This document shows positions 63,201 through 64,000 of a stretch of DNA of 64,000 nt, in pieces. Made by a program: the position numbers and the translations under genes. This DNA comes from Certhia americana. Lineage: Eukaryota > Chordata > Aves > Passeriformes > Certhiidae. The notes beneath the pieces were generated by a model that ran no database searches, was not told where the DNA came from, and saw only the letters and a list, made by a program, of their open reading frames with translations. The first letter of the stretch is position 1; each line of letters opens with the position of its first letter. The stretch lies in the NCBI GenBank assembly GCA_018697195.1, contig CM031878.1, positions 71,080,772 through 71,144,771 on the forward strand. The letters are read 5' to 3'.

Positions 63201-63775
63201 GCACTTCAAGGAGCACAAACATGGTGATTCATCTTACTGAAAATATTCAATTCAAAATCATGCATTTTTTTTCAGTTTTTCCATCATTACCAAGTGGTCT
63301 GTCAGAGCGACATTTTTTCCAGCTATACCTAAAAAAGTCACACAAATGACAAGAGAGTTGTTACCAAATCTTTTTCCTAATCAGCAGATTTTAGAAACAC
63401 TGATGTTTGAGAAACATTGTTCAGGATCTGGGAACAGACTACAGAACTAACCCCTCAGTCCCACTTTAATACCAAGAAGAATGTTGCCCCACATATTTCA
63501 ATTGTCTTATGAAAGATTTCCATCATTCTGTCCAATCAATCAAATTAAATTATGTTTGATTTCCAGATGCAAACATTTGGACTTAAACAGAATGATCTAA
63601 TCACCACCATGAATTCATATTTAAAAGTAAACCTCAAGTCGCAACCTCTGGGACCAACTGAAGGTTTAATGTGCAGTTACCAGATTATACAACTAATAGA
63701 ATACAGTTTCACCCAAGAGTAATTAAGTTTAAATTCCAGTGTAATGAGAAGGAAGATAGCAAACATTACTTCTCA

Positions 63776-64000
63776 GAAAGAAAGAGAGAGTGAGAGAAAG
63801 AGAGAGAGGTGGAGATAGAAGGAAAGCAGGAAAGCAAGAAAAGGGAGAAAGGAAGGAAAGGAAGGAAAGGAAGGAAAGGAAGGAAGGAAAGGAAGGAAAG
63901 GAAGGAAAGGAAGGAAAGGAAGGAAAGGAAGGAAGGAAGGAAGGAAGGAAGGAAGGAAGGAAGGAAGGAAGGAGGAGGAAAGGAGTCAGGAAGGAAGAAG
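63776..64000. repeat. purine-rich microsatellite (GA)n / (GGAAGGAAA)n / (GGAA)n at the right edge
   Basis: Over 200 bases, almost entirely A and G on the plus strand. It moves from GAAA/GAGA to a GGAAGGAAA-type 9-mer and then GGAA tetramers. It continues past the window edge, so its full length is unknown. There is no gene content. Confidence 0.96.

Larger units (their letters stand above)
47932..64000 (-). other. upstream region: SEMA6A 5'UTR intron and/or upstream DNA
   Basis: Because coding exon 1 begins at a splice acceptor, at least the near part of this 16-kb stretch should be intron. I saw no CpG-dense promoter-like segment and no exon I could support, so the first exon probably lies beyond the right edge. 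Contents: an A run at 48300-48314, microsatellites at 48.6, 51.7, 60.2 and 63.8-64 kb, a CR1 tail at about 56.1 kb and an assembly gap. The ORFs at 50931-51206, 53526-53995 and 60925-61323 carry no recognisable motif. Confidence 0.65.

Noticed and set aside
1..64000. tRNA, rRNA, CRISPR arrays and bacterial-type operons
   Set aside because: I saw no cloverleaf with a B-box, no ribosomal RNA sequence and no spaced direct-repeat array. The only tandem repeats are microsatellites and small duplications.

Overview
The window is vertebrate, almost certainly avian, nuclear DNA. It has long AT-leaning introns with consensus GT/AG splice sites, several degraded CR1 LINE tails (the dominant bird retroposon), a retroviral-type LTR and many microsatellites. 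There is no prokaryotic-style gene packing. Nearly all apparent ORFs are chance readings of intron or repeat.

The only protein-coding gene I can support is SEMA6A (semaphorin-6A), on the minus strand. Seventeen coding exons were placed by reading the reverse complement, matching remembered vertebrate SEMA6A, and requiring splice sites and reading phase to agree at every junction. They run from the initiator ATG at 47893 down to 7318 and give 631 complete codons plus one base. They encode the signal peptide (about 1-19), the sema domain (about 25-512), the PSI domain (about 514-569) and the membrane-proximal stalk. The transmembrane segment and cytoplasmic tail are not in the window, so they must lie left of position 1. 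Exon 1 carries 38 nt of 5'UTR behind a splice acceptor, so at least one non-coding 5' exon and the promoter lie further right. No CpG-rich promoter is visible up to 64000.

Layout: 1-7317 is intron 17, with a 5'-truncated CR1 at about 4730-6893. Exon 17 is at 7318-7482. Intron 16 follows (7.1 kb, with a long hairpin near 12.6 kb). Exons 16 to 12 lie at 14587-19533, including a 21-nt exon 16 and a 79-nt intron 13. Exons 11 to 6 lie at 20984-34223, with CR1 tails near 23.2, 26.7-27.3 and 31.9-32.2 kb. Exons 5 to 1 lie at 36936-47931, with a candidate solo LTR near 37.4-37.9 kb and a compound pentanucleotide repeat near 40.6 kb. The 5'UTR intron or upstream DNA (47932-64000) holds microsatellites, a 10-N assembly gap inside a (TATACA)n array at 51732-51741, a CR1 tail at about 56.0-56.25 kb, and a purine-rich microsatellite that runs off the right edge.

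I found no undescribed multi-gene system. The most interesting signals are local: a long near-perfect hairpin in intron 16, paired TATAACAT palindromes, an 11-copy CpG-bearing pentamer block joined sharply to a CpG-free one, and an in-frame phase-1 exon block that would allow variable stalk length in the receptor ectodomain.
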